Below, piece after piece: positions 57,301-64,000 of a DNA stretch of 64,000 nt. The DNA comes from Micromussa lordhowensis (lineage: Eukaryota > Cnidaria > Anthozoa > Scleractinia > Lobophylliidae), in assembly GCA_964020085.1 (NCBI GenBank), contig OZ026603.1:12079698-12143697 (forward strand), written 5' to 3'. Position 1 is the first letter of the stretch, and the number at the start of each line of letters is the position of its first letter. The notes beneath the pieces were generated by a model, which had not been told where the DNA came from, ran no database searches, and worked only from the letters and a program-made list of their open reading frames with translations. The position numbers were made by a program, and so were the translations under genes.

Positions 57301-57646
57301 AGGTGTATTTATTTTTGTTGATAAAAGCAAAGTAGTAATTTCACGTAATCCTACAATAGATGAACCATCTTTAAGATCATTTAATATTCCAAATAATTCT
57401 TTAGGAAAGCAAGTCCTATTTTGGATTTGGGTAAAAGGCACAGTTATGAATATAATTTTTAGTGGAATTAGTGCTCCAATTAATGTGGGTAATGCTTTTG
57501 TAGATACTACTATAAGAAGAGTAAATGTAGAAGATAATCCTTTCACTAAGGTGAGAGGATTAATAACTAAAAATATTTATGATAATACCAGTCAAGCTTA
57601 TCAGTTAATAAAAGAATTTGAGAAGAGCGAAGGAACTATTATATAA
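54308..57646 (+). CDS. Long fibre/spike protein with collagen-like start and phage-fibre repeats
   Basis: 1,112-aa protein. The N-terminus MGFSNGQ is followed by collagen-type triplets (GEKGDPGLPG, 17-26) and a GFSLTDDGNFDIDSKRL segment. Repeats of roughly 35-50 residues of the pattern DGSxxMTGxLxMxxxxI...DAATKxYV follow, at least seven, e.g. near residues 78, 360, 415, 515, 560 and 620. Such repeats are typical of phage tail-fibre shafts. Two larger beta-rich domains (about 120-290 and 690-870) and a C-terminal domain (about 945-1,090) presumably form heads or knobs. A trimeric receptor-binding fibre is the natural reading. TATTATAT abuts the ATG. The next gene starts with nearly the same N-terminus. 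Very low Cys and high Asn/Asp; no break in 3.3 kb. Confidence 0.85.
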   Translation: MGFSNGQLESTSATGRGEKGDPGLPGIGFSLTDDGNFDIDSKRLTEVALPIDNNDAATKEYVDNNLPAIDLSPYLKRDGTTSMTGHLNMNNHKISDLEDATDDNDAVPLKQLKEMTTDHRTNYHLQPSFTFYKDFGDKAECTKGSIPIPGHTDHFELLEAPREGAQSGYAYSTVRLVNNLEIDPNYSIVFEIFGYDGTNIVTDGDSDRLLFTNVTGNANIIDFSHDWFSNYAKAYIIFNSSKRDVNIRLQFRYYGSSNSNFKFLFFSRCIKGIQRTSFDHRLFNVKSTDFSGTILNFEPINMNNEKIINIGNPTDSKDATSKEYVDDEDAKQDIAINDLSSRKADRSEVLLLNGSQNMTGNLSMNGNRIFSLPIPTGPQQPVTKTYLESQIASIPQSDLSLYLKVDGSRAMTGNLKMNDNKITDLETQDDVPIIDYPNYVKDSKMAVNKLYVNENFLKLKGDDYDLKGKRIRNTEPYGVNTFDTNDLVSKAFVLAEISKLPTDVLKLDGSRAMTGTLQMGDNAITGIRSSSADDAALTVGGAKSTYLPLTGDRGMQGNLDMGGNSIRNIKPFVEDDSSQAAQNAQSNDVINFGYFHGQRGQLKRQINDVAAAALNRKNPYPMEGNLDMANHSIIRLKDPNSSDSFHASNVNYVNRTISDNNAVINSLIEDKVSEAEALNIKANRQENEFSFVMDDDLFKEDDDDITKAGKKDRDFYQIKRETYRFKIKYDDSIHYYSTRLTIDLKSLDLGEYTLAFEMYYGNKVDKDEVVVNAVSETLNVSRNNTNTFSDHSRTIINFHKYGNIGIIDLDIDLTLKYRSGETYDFFTNIFVVVYGVSGHQNDVDPGIWDRFYTIRNKVINYEAPIDMGNRQIKGLSDGNENGDAVNVKQLNETEDNVVKYVDGEIAKVNSEIAKENPTINENKNVIELIVKYILSNDSKISLIKDLYFSDSNEGRTPNTYAFVTTGDNTGDFTFYYVFQHSAITNNVMAVHFDIKNTRGVFIFVDKSKVVISRNPTIDEPSLRSFNIPNNSLGKQVLFWIWVKGTVMNIIFSGISAPINVGNAFVDTTIRRVNVEDNPFTKVRGLITKNIYDNTSQAYQLIKEFEKSEGTII

Positions 57647-57657
57647 TATAAATATAT

Positions 57658-58407
57658 ATGGGATTTACAAATGGGCAACATGAAAAACCATCAACGACAG
57701 GAAAAGTAGAAAAGGTTAAAAAAGGAATAGGCTTAAAATTAACTCCAGACAACCATTTCCATTTACAAAACAAGAGATTAACTAACATTTCCGCTCCAAT
57801 AAATGATCACGACGCAACCACTAAACGTTTCGTATCTGATTTATTAAAGACAAAAGCAGCAACTACATACGTTAACAATGAACTAGCTAAAAAGACTAAC
57901 TCATCAGCTTTAAAGGATTACGCTTTAATTACTGATTTAGGAACTTTAGCAATCGAATTCAATGATGCATTAAAAAGCAAAGTCGATTACAATGATTTAG
58001 AGACTAAGACGCAAAGTACAAATACCTCTGTCCACCCGTTCATCACAGTCTATGCAGAAGAGAATGGACCACTGATTAAAAGTACACTCCAATGGAGTTT
58101 CGGTAATGGATGTGAGCGAAATAAGCAATATGGTTGGCCTAGTCCTGTAGACGGTAAAATAGTTCGTGGCAGCATTTGTGTTTGCGCGGGCAATAGGCAA
58201 GCATCTGAAGTGATCGTCGGCTTAGTACACAATGGTGCTGATAAAGATTTAAAAATTATCAAACCTGCGGATGAGTGGTCAAAGATGACTATTTTCAGCG
58301 ATCCGATTACGATACGAGCCGGTGACACGATCAATTTTCGAAGCAAAACATCGAATTCATCTGTAACACACGCGATGGTAAACTTATTGATCGAAATTGA
58401 TGTCTAG
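57658..58407 (+). CDS. Short fibre protein sharing the N-terminal anchor of the long fibre
   Basis: 249 aa. Its first 60 residues parallel the upstream long fibre (MGF-NGQ, L-L-PDNHFHLQNKRLTN, APINDHDATTKRFV) but the collagen triplets are degenerate. Residues about 65-120 are a thin helical/repeat shaft. Residues about 125-249 form a compact beta-rich head ending IRAGDTINFRSKTSNSS and LLIEIDV. It follows the long fibre by 11 bp, with TAAATATAT before the ATG. A shared anchor with different heads suggests two fibres of different specificity on one vertex, by analogy with viruses carrying two fibres; function is inference. Confidence 0.78.
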   Translation: MGFTNGQHEKPSTTGKVEKVKKGIGLKLTPDNHFHLQNKRLTNISAPINDHDATTKRFVSDLLKTKAATTYVNNELAKKTNSSALKDYALITDLGTLAIEFNDALKSKVDYNDLETKTQSTNTSVHPFITVYAEENGPLIKSTLQWSFGNGCERNKQYGWPSPVDGKIVRGSICVCAGNRQASEVIVGLVHNGADKDLKIIKPADEWSKMTIFSDPITIRAGDTINFRSKTSNSSVTHAMVNLLIEIDV

Positions 58408-58952
58408 TATGAAAATATATGAAGCGTGTCTGATGCAAATGAGTTTCAGACACGTCAGATATTTGAAACGCTTCATCCACCCACGCTAAATTAATGGCTT
58501 GCCTGATGCGCATGGGTGGATGAACCGTGTCTTATATGTGAAGCGTGGGTGGATGGAAAAAAGTGCACCACATGCTCGAGAAAACCGGGTTGGTGCAATA
58601 TAAATATTCCAATTGAATTGAGTAGAGAAACAGCGAGCAAATGGTGGTGCTTTTGGAGGTGGGGAATGGCCGCCCCTGAATCCTGATACGGCACGTGCAG
58701 GCGCTTGTTAGGGATAGTAGGGTGAGACCGTCTACGGTGATAACCCTCGGGTGAACCCGTCCCGGCCCAGTAGATAACTGGGGGTGCTCAGAGGTCTTTC
58801 GGGATCTCAAACACGCGAGCGACAGCCGCCTTGTCAGCGGCGCGAAAGTCCTAGCCGAGACTAGGCAAGTAACAGCCACCGAGCACCCCCGACCAGGGTT
58901 TTGTCATTTTTTGTCACGCATTTTAGAAAAATTTATCTTATCCAAAGAATAG
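58408..58952. other. 545-bp non-coding, GC-rich, hairpin-rich island
   Basis: This is the only long gap in the element. Left part: an 8-bp stem (58,426-58,433 with 58,446-58,453) nested in a 7-bp stem (58,420-58,426 with 58,469-58,475), then a 14-bp inverted repeat (58,474-58,487 with 58,542-58,555). An exact ATGCAAAT octamer lies at 58,433-58,440, a 7-bp inverted repeat at 58,564-58,570/58,591-58,597, and a TATAAAT at 58,599-58,605. The right part is the structured segment annotated separately. Open frames crossing it are not convincing: composition and stem pattern differ sharply from the coding genes around it. Confidence 0.7.
58630..58912 (+). ncRNA. Candidate structured RNA (unclassified)
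   Basis: A GC-rich segment with multiple potential helices: a perfect closing stem GGGGGTGCTC/GAGCACCCCC (58,780-58,789 with 58,881-58,890). Hairpins lie inside it at 58,791-58,808, 58,825-58,841 and 58,850-58,865, and further hairpins before it at 58,727-58,738 and 58,766-58,782 (the latter competes with the closing stem). T4 and T6 runs at 58,899-58,902 and 58,907-58,912 resemble RNA polymerase III terminators, and TATAAAT lies about 25 bp upstream of the drawn 5' end. An octamer about 200 bp upstream echoes snRNA-type promoters. No known RNA family was recognised; an IRES-like leader of the next ORF or a replication structure are alternatives. Ends are guesses. Confidence 0.4.
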
Positions 58953-59213
58953 ATGGATATCAAAAGTTTATCTTCTTTGATAGATGAAAGTAGAAAGTTT
59001 ATTAAAATTTCTCTCGAAAAGAGGGGAAAAAAATCAATCACATCTTTTGAAAAGTTTGAAGGTTTCAATTTAAAAGATTGGAAGAAAAAGTTAGCGTGTA
59101 ACGGTTTTATTAGAGACCAAACTGTAAACCTTCAAGGTGATCAAACTGAAAAAATATATGATGAATTAATCCAAATGGGCTATGATAGCGATCAAATTGT
59201 TTTTAATTTATAA
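58953..59213 (+). CDS. Unrecognised small protein, 86 aa
   Basis: Charged, probably helical-plus-beta protein beginning MDIKSLSSLIDESRKFIK and ending with ELIQMGYDSDQIVF. The context before the ATG is AAGAATAG, a weaker version of the TATATAG motif at other starts. It follows the GC-rich non-coding island and is 19 bp upstream of the two-helix membrane-protein gene, in the same orientation. No family recognised. Confidence 0.6.
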   Translation: MDIKSLSSLIDESRKFIKISLEKRGKKSITSFEKFEGFNLKDWKKKLACNGFIRDQTVNLQGDQTEKIYDELIQMGYDSDQIVFNL

Positions 59214-59232
59214 ATATAATAAAAATAATATA

Positions 59233-59715
59233 ATGGTGGCTAAAAAGAATATTTTCGATTGGAATCATATTTCAGACAAATTATCGACTGATGAAGTAGA
59301 CGAACTAAAGTCTTATTATCTAAGCTATCATAGGAAATGTTGGGCTTTCAAAATGGCTTACAAAAGATTCAAATTGCTCAAATTCATTGGTAATTCACTC
59401 TCTGTTCTGACCGCTTCAGGTGGAATTGCTAGCGCTATTGCTACTGGTGGTATCAGTCTCATAGCGATTAGTACAGTGGCATTATTAGTTAAAGGATATA
59501 TGGAACACAAAGGTTTAGACTTAAAAATTCAAAATTGTACCTATGCCTATCAAAGTTACCAGCATTTGTTAATAATGATTCGAGAAGCGATGCGCTCAGG
59601 TGATCTTAACCGAGAAAGTTTAATTAATCAAATGACAAGTGTTGACAATTTTGTGATTGATAATAGTCCAATTGTTGATAAATATTTAAAGATGTATGAC
59701 ACTAAAATGTCTTAA
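59233..59715 (+). CDS. Two-helix membrane protein, 160 aa (SLATT-like topology)
   Basis: The open frame begins upstream at 59,182, but AATAATATA abuts the ATG at 59,233 (MVAKKN), so that start is chosen. A helical N-terminus with CWAFKMAYKRFK (about 36-47) leads into a hydrophobic hairpin (about 51-88, FIGNSLSVLTA through AISTVALLVKGY). An amphipathic C-terminal part with AYQSYQHLLIMIREAM (about 105-120) follows. Helix/2TM/helix order recalls SLATT two-TM effector proteins and similar small proteins of invertebrate Polintons; the link is tentative. The stop codon ends exactly at the inner edge of the right terminal repeat. Possible roles: virion membrane, egress or host interaction. Confidence 0.72.
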   Translation: MVAKKNIFDWNHISDKLSTDEVDELKSYYLSYHRKCWAFKMAYKRFKLLKFIGNSLSVLTASGGIASAIATGGISLIAISTVALLVKGYMEHKGLDLKIQNCTYAYQSYQHLLIMIREAMRSGDLNRESLINQMTSVDNFVIDNSPIVDKYLKMYDTKMS

Positions 59716-59961
59716 AAATCAGCATCGTGAGAACAATCTAAATTTTACTATATCCTACACTATCCTACGCATTTTAGGCATTTTTGTGCGTAAAATAGTA
59801 TGTCTAATTTTTACGATATCTACGCTACTTACACTACCTACGCATAACTACGCTGTTTTAGTGTATTATATCATATATTTTAGACTCAGATTTTTACACT
59901 AACTACGCTGAGATGCGTAAAATTCAGAAATTGCGGTAGCTGCCTTAATTACTACACTACT
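59715..59961. repeat. Right terminal inverted repeat of the Polinton (247 bp)
   Basis: Reverse complement of 39,877-40,123 with two adjacent mismatches near the tip. It ends CTACACTACT, so the element terminates in CT-3', and TATTGA follows. The 68-codon frame over it is a mirror of the left repeat's and is not treated as a gene. Confidence 0.97.
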
Positions 59962-59967
59962 TATTGA
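59962..59967. repeat. Right target-site duplication TATTGA
   Basis: Exact copy of 39,871-39,876, directly after the right terminus. The LINE stop codon (TTA on the plus strand, 59,961-59,963) straddles the junction. Confidence 0.93.
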
Positions 59968-61951
59968 CAGAATAATTTTTTCATCTGTTTCCACTTACAT
60001 AGAAATTTATCCTGCAAAGCAAAGTCACATGCAAATTTTTCAATACTATAATTAAACTTAAGGTAGCTCTGTATGCCAGCAAAATCGGGGTTACGTCCCT
60101 CCATTTTGCATTTTGATGTATGAAAAACTTGACCACTAGCTAAAATAATACAATTAATCGCATTTTTACAAGGCATACAGTTTGTATAGCCCAAGAGAAC
60201 AGATTCAAGGGAAAATTCTATTTCAATTTCTGTTACTGACCGAATCCAGTGCGCGAGGGCGTTCCAGAGGGGGAATATCCGGTCACAGAACCAAAAGAGG
60301 TGCTCTATGGCGTCGGCCGGGTTTACTGTCACAAAAAAAGCAATCATCGTGATCCTTGATTCCATTTTCATTAACAATACATTTGCTCCAATAGTTCTAT
60401 GGAATATCCTATATTGAAAGCTTCTTAGCTTGCTAGCACTCGTGCATAAAAAAGGGATGCTGTAATAGTTAGACCAATCTTCGACCGGAGATGGTAAAAG
60501 TTTATCCCATTTACGCTGCACCCTAGTTGGCTGTGTGGCAACCGATTTTCGCAAACTATCATAAGTAAAACTGGTCACCTTTTTTGTCTTAAATAATATC
60601 TCTATATTTTCAGGTTTAACCACGAGTAACCGTTTACCAAACTCTCTAATCTTTGACTTCCATGAGCTTGGAATTGCGCAGATAATGCCATAAGCTTGTA
60701 AGAAGGTACACTTTAGGTTAAACTTGTTAATCAATTCGGTTGGTGACATAAAAACGCCAGATTCGTCTACAAGATCATTGACGTAGCGTAAATTTTTTTA
60801 TGTACCACGACTTATAAAACACAGATTTATTTTCTATCTTAATAAAAACACTATTCCATAGTGGCCGAGACAAAATATCGCTGGCTCCTACAGTTTCCTG
60901 AACATACTCTGCCCATGATTCAACTACATTCCTCCAGAAAGTATTTTCCACAAAAGAACAAGCCAGGGGTGATAATGATCTTTTGTTTAGTAACCAAACA
61001 TCATTCCAGTAAAGACGATCAGAAATCAAGAGTCTTTTCCAGTCTGCCTGATAATTTACGTCCCATGCTTTTTTGATCCAGGAGATCTTAAGAGCCTTGG
61101 CAAATGATCGAATGTCGGTCATCTTCAATTCCCCATTTTCTATATCGTTAATGATTATTTTCCTTGCTATTTTATCGCCCTTTCCATCCCAAATAAAATA
61201 GAAGAAGAGTGTTTCCTGTTCTTTAAGAAAAGAGTCATTTGGAGTAGGAAGTGTTGTTAAGAGATGTACGAATTTAGATATTGCAAGTGACTTAATTACC
61301 TGTATTTTGCCTATAATACTCAAAAGTCTCCAGGACCATGAGTCTAAAAGCTTTCTGACCTCATCTAGCTTCATTCTGTAATTGTACTCCACTATTTGCT
61401 GGGTTTCTACAAAAAATGTTATCCCTAGGATGTCAAAAGGTTCACTAAATACCCATGCTAAATTTTTCTCCGGAAGTAATATGTCCTTTGAGAATCTCTT
61501 ACTACCCAGCCATACAGCCTTTGTTTTTTCTACATTCACCTTCAACACCTGAGCACTCTCCAAAGAGCTCCAAGGGGTCTAGGCATTGGGAGAGTGAGGT
61601 TTGAGTTCCATCTAAAAGGAAAAAAGTGTCATCCGCATACTGTCCGAGTAAAAATTCTTCATTATTAACGGTGATGCCATTAATTTGACCGTTTTGCTTT
61701 ATCGCATCTGCAAGAAGTTCAGCGCAAATAATAAAAAGGTGTGGCGATAGTGGGTCTCCCTGTCTAACACCTCTTGACACCGAAAAGGAATTAGAGCAAT
61801 GGCCATTGTATAAAACGGAGCTATTTATATTTTTGTAAAAGGTTTTAACCCACCGCCTCATGGACTCTCCAAAATTAAAAAACTTTAAGGCTCCGTCAAG
61901 AAAGTTCCATTCTACCGAATCGAGTGCTTTTTCAAAATCAATTAATAGCAA
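59962..61951 (-). pseudogene. Decayed L1-like LINE, reverse transcriptase and C-terminal part (ORF2 remnant)
   Basis: Three minus-strand frames read as one damaged ORF2. 61,951-61,502 holds reverse transcriptase motif A (LLIDFEKALDSVEWNFL), GVRQGDPLSPHLF and the catalytic GQYADDTFFLL. 61,563-60,775 is the thumb/connection with NVEKTKAVWLGS. 60,749-59,961 is the L1-type C-terminal region with FQYRIFHRTIGAN and HLFWFCDRIFPLWN. Frames change near 61,555 and at an A/T run near 60,795. The 5' part (endonuclease and fingers) is missing: it is cut at about 61,953 where another LINE begins. The ORF ends at the Polinton target site. Non-functional. Confidence 0.85.
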
Positions 61952-61952
61952 T

Positions 61953-64000
61953 ATTTCCTACAACAAATAAATCGCGCTACAATAGAGATTTTTCAAATTT
62001 CAACAAAGATTTCTTCTTAAAAGAAATTTCTGAAATAGATTTTGCAAGCCTCATTGTAGATGACGTCAACGAAAGTATGAATGCTTTTGCCGAAACTCTT
62101 CAGAAAATTACTGATAAACATGCTCCAGTTCGAAAGCTCTCGAATAAAACGCAGCACAACTGAGAAAGCCTTGGTTATCGAGCGCTATTCTCAAATCAAT
62201 TAAGAAAAGACAAATGCTCTTCACCACTCACTTTCTAAGTAACGATCCAAACAAAGTCAAAGAATATAAGAAATACAATAATAAGCTGAACAAAATAAAG
62301 GAAGCTGCCAAGACAAACTACTTCAAAACTCAATTTGATATGTTTAGTGATAACTTAAAGGCAACGTGGAAGTTGATAGGAACGATTATAAATAGAAAGA
62401 AAGCCCAGCACGGTACGTTAATTCAAAAGCTCTTATACAAAGGAAAATGTTACAATGGTAAGGCAAGTATTTGTCATCAGTTAAACACTCACTTTATAAA
62501 TGTTGGGCACGACTTAGCGGCACAGCTCCCAAATTACAATATAAGTCCTACTCACTTTATTCACAGGCGTTTCCAAAACAGTTTTATGTTCCGAGGCATA
62601 TACAATCACGAAGTTCAGGATGCATTGATTGGGCTAAAACTAAATAAGTCTTTTATAGGCACACCCCCAAGTGCATAAAATTAGCATGCAATTTTATAAG
62701 TGAACCACTAACTAGACTCTTCAACTTATCGCTCTCGCAAGGTATTATGCCAAATCTTCTAAAAATTTCAAAGATCACGCCGGTTGATAAAGGTGGAGAA
62801 ACAACTGATCCGACGAACTTTCGTCCTATCTCAACACTGTCCACCTTTACACAAATATTTGAAAAACTGGTTTACAAACAACTTATTTCTTATTTTGAGA
62901 AGCTTGACATTCTTTTTGAATATCAATTTGGATCTCGTAAGGGAAGGTCCACCGCTCAAGCCATAACTGAAATTACGGATACTTTAAGAAAAGCAATTGA
63001 CAATAATTTGTATACATGCGGCATTTTCTTAGATTTCTCGAAAGCTTTCGACACGATTAACCATAGTATTCTGCTACAAAAATTAGAATCATATGGAATA
63101 AGAGGGGTACCCCTGGCCTGGTTTGAAAGTTATCTTACAAACAGGAAACAATACGTCGCATTGGGAGATACAGAGTCGTCCTATCAAACTGTGTTCTGCG
63201 GTGCGCCTCAAGGAAGTTCGTTAGGTCCTTTCCTATTTTTGATATACATTAACGACCTCCCTAATTGCCCCGAGTTCCTTTCATTTAAGATATTTGCGGA
63301 CGACACTAACTTGTTTGCTTCGGCAAAAGATATAAAATCTTTAGAACTGCAAATGAATTTAGAACTAAAAAAGGTCAAGGAATGGTGTGACATAAATAAG
63401 CTATCGATAAATTTAAAGAAAACCAATTACATGATTGTAAAATCCCCAAGGAAAAAGAACATGAATGTTAATATAAATATAACTAACCGAGATGGATCAT
63501 GCCACTCCTTAGAACGGAAGGACCACATTAAATACTTAGGAGTAATGATCGACAGTGCTTTTACTTGGAAATATCACATCTCATATGTGTGCTCTAAGCT
63601 TTCACGCAATACAGGAGTAATCTCTAAGTTGAGGCATTATCTACCTCTCAAACAACTTACGCAGATCTATTATAATCTTATCTATCCTTACGTTTCTTAC
63701 GCTATTGTTGCCTGGGGCAGCACCAGCAAGACAAATTTACTTAAAATACAAACTAAGCAAAATCATGTTATTAGATTAATGTTCTTTGCAACCTTATCTG
63801 GCAAAAATACCGATAGTGCACTACCTTTACTTAATATCTTGGAAATGTTAACGGTAGCTAATGTATATCGCTTGCATGCTCTCAAATTTATTCACGCATG
63901 GCACAAAGGTGTTTTGCCAGAACCTTTTCACCATTTCTTCCAGTATGCCTTCCATTTCTTCCTAGTATTTTTGGCAATTGACCTGTTTTTAAGAAAGCCT
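61953..64000 (+). pseudogene. Decayed jockey/CR1-like non-LTR retrotransposon, partial
   Basis: Plus-strand remnant missing its N-terminal endonuclease. The endonuclease-RT linker is at 61,953-62,163 (DDVNESMNAF, HAPVRKLSNK). The frame is broken near 62,160 and continues as KPWLSSAILKSIKKRQ to 62,678. It breaks again near a C5 run at about 62,667, then is open from about 62,680 to the window edge. RT motifs in order: NFRPIS, FLDFSKAFDTINHS, GAPQGSSLGPFLFLIYINDL and FADDTNLFA, followed by WCDINKLSINLKKT and HIKYLGVMID. It continues past 64,000. The two frameshifts and the missing 5' end mark it as dead. Confidence 0.85.

Larger units (their letters stand above)
39877..59961. mobile_element. 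Complete Polinton/Maverick (virus-like self-synthesizing DNA transposon), 20,085 bp
   Basis: The element is delimited by 247-bp inverted repeats with AG/CT termini and a 6-bp target duplication. It encodes all six hallmark proteins of the family: protein-primed PolB, RVE integrase, A32-like ATPase, adenain-like protease, double-jelly-roll MCP and penton-like minor capsid. It adds a VLTF3-like factor, a PLA2 protein, fibres and small ORFs. Genes are tightly packed with gaps of a few to about 70 bp. The largest non-coding gap is 545 bp at 58,408-58,952. The termini differ at only two positions and the hallmark frames are open, so insertion is young. The element is markedly AT-rich compared with the satellite to its left. 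Confidence 0.97.

Noticed and set aside
54308..57646. Bacteriophage contamination, suggested by tail-fibre-like repeats
   Set aside because: The gene lies between the terminal repeats of a eukaryotic Polinton in a consistent operon, with the same base composition and start motif as its neighbours.
58411..58560. Hammerhead or other known self-cleaving ribozyme
   Set aside because: The conserved CTGANGA...GAAA core is not present in the proper order on either strand; only simple palindromes are seen.
58491..58879. Minus-strand open frames of 60-115 codons in the GC-rich island
   Set aside because: Low-complexity Cys/Ser/His-rich products with no start motif, overlapping strong inverted repeats; composition effect of GC-rich DNA.
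58700..58900. tRNA, 5S rRNA, RNase P or MRP RNA
   Set aside because: No cloverleaf or convincing A/B boxes, and the short GAAAGTCC match to the P/MRP conserved region is not in the right arrangement.

Overview
The window comes from a eukaryotic, almost certainly invertebrate metazoan genome. The Polinton/Maverick proteins and the two LINE remnants look most like those of anthozoan cnidarians, but species is an inference from family resemblance and no host gene is clear enough to confirm it.

Layout. (1) 1-38,555: one uninterrupted head-to-tail satellite array with a ~207-bp monomer (roughly 185 copies), entering from beyond the left edge. It passes through four sequence classes, most homogeneous at the left and most decayed at the right end. 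It contains a recent higher-order repeat of 2,679 bp (~13 monomers, 26.6-33.7 kb) and a smaller 828-bp one (10.7-12.3 kb). (2) 38,556-39,876: the array edge, a GC-rich GCGAGCC mini-repeat, unique AT-rich DNA and a ~438-bp foldback (MITE-like) element. (3) 39,877-59,961: a complete, compact 20,085-bp Polinton/Maverick, a virus-like self-synthesizing DNA transposon. It has 247-bp terminal inverted repeats that differ at only two positions, 5'-AG...CT-3' ends and a perfect 6-bp target duplication TATTGA. (4) 59,962-64,000: a decayed minus-strand L1-like LINE joined head to head to a decayed plus-strand jockey/CR1-like LINE that runs off the right edge.

The Polinton carries the full hallmark set: protein-primed family B DNA polymerase, RVE integrase with chromodomain, adenain-like protease, A32/FtsK-HerA packaging ATPase, double-jelly-roll major capsid and penton-like minor capsid. 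It also carries a VLTF3-like late transcription factor, a parvovirus-type phospholipase A2 protein, a PPxY-bearing virion-type protein, two fibre proteins with a shared N-terminal anchor and phage-fibre repeats, a two-helix membrane protein, and several small ORFs. Replication, integration and most structural genes run leftward (minus). ATPase, fibre and membrane-protein genes run rightward from a ~70-bp divergent promoter at 53,349-53,418.

Nearly every start codon abuts a TATATA-type motif (TATATAGATG, TATATATG, TATATAATG). With the VLTF3-like gene this suggests the element brings its own virus-style late transcription system. All hallmark ORFs are open. The one defect-like feature is the integrase, which has no usable ATG upstream of its first catalytic Asp and meets the PLA2 ORF at a 13-nt A tract. 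A GC-rich, hairpin-rich island at 58.4-58.9 kb does not resemble the rest of the element and may encode a structured RNA.
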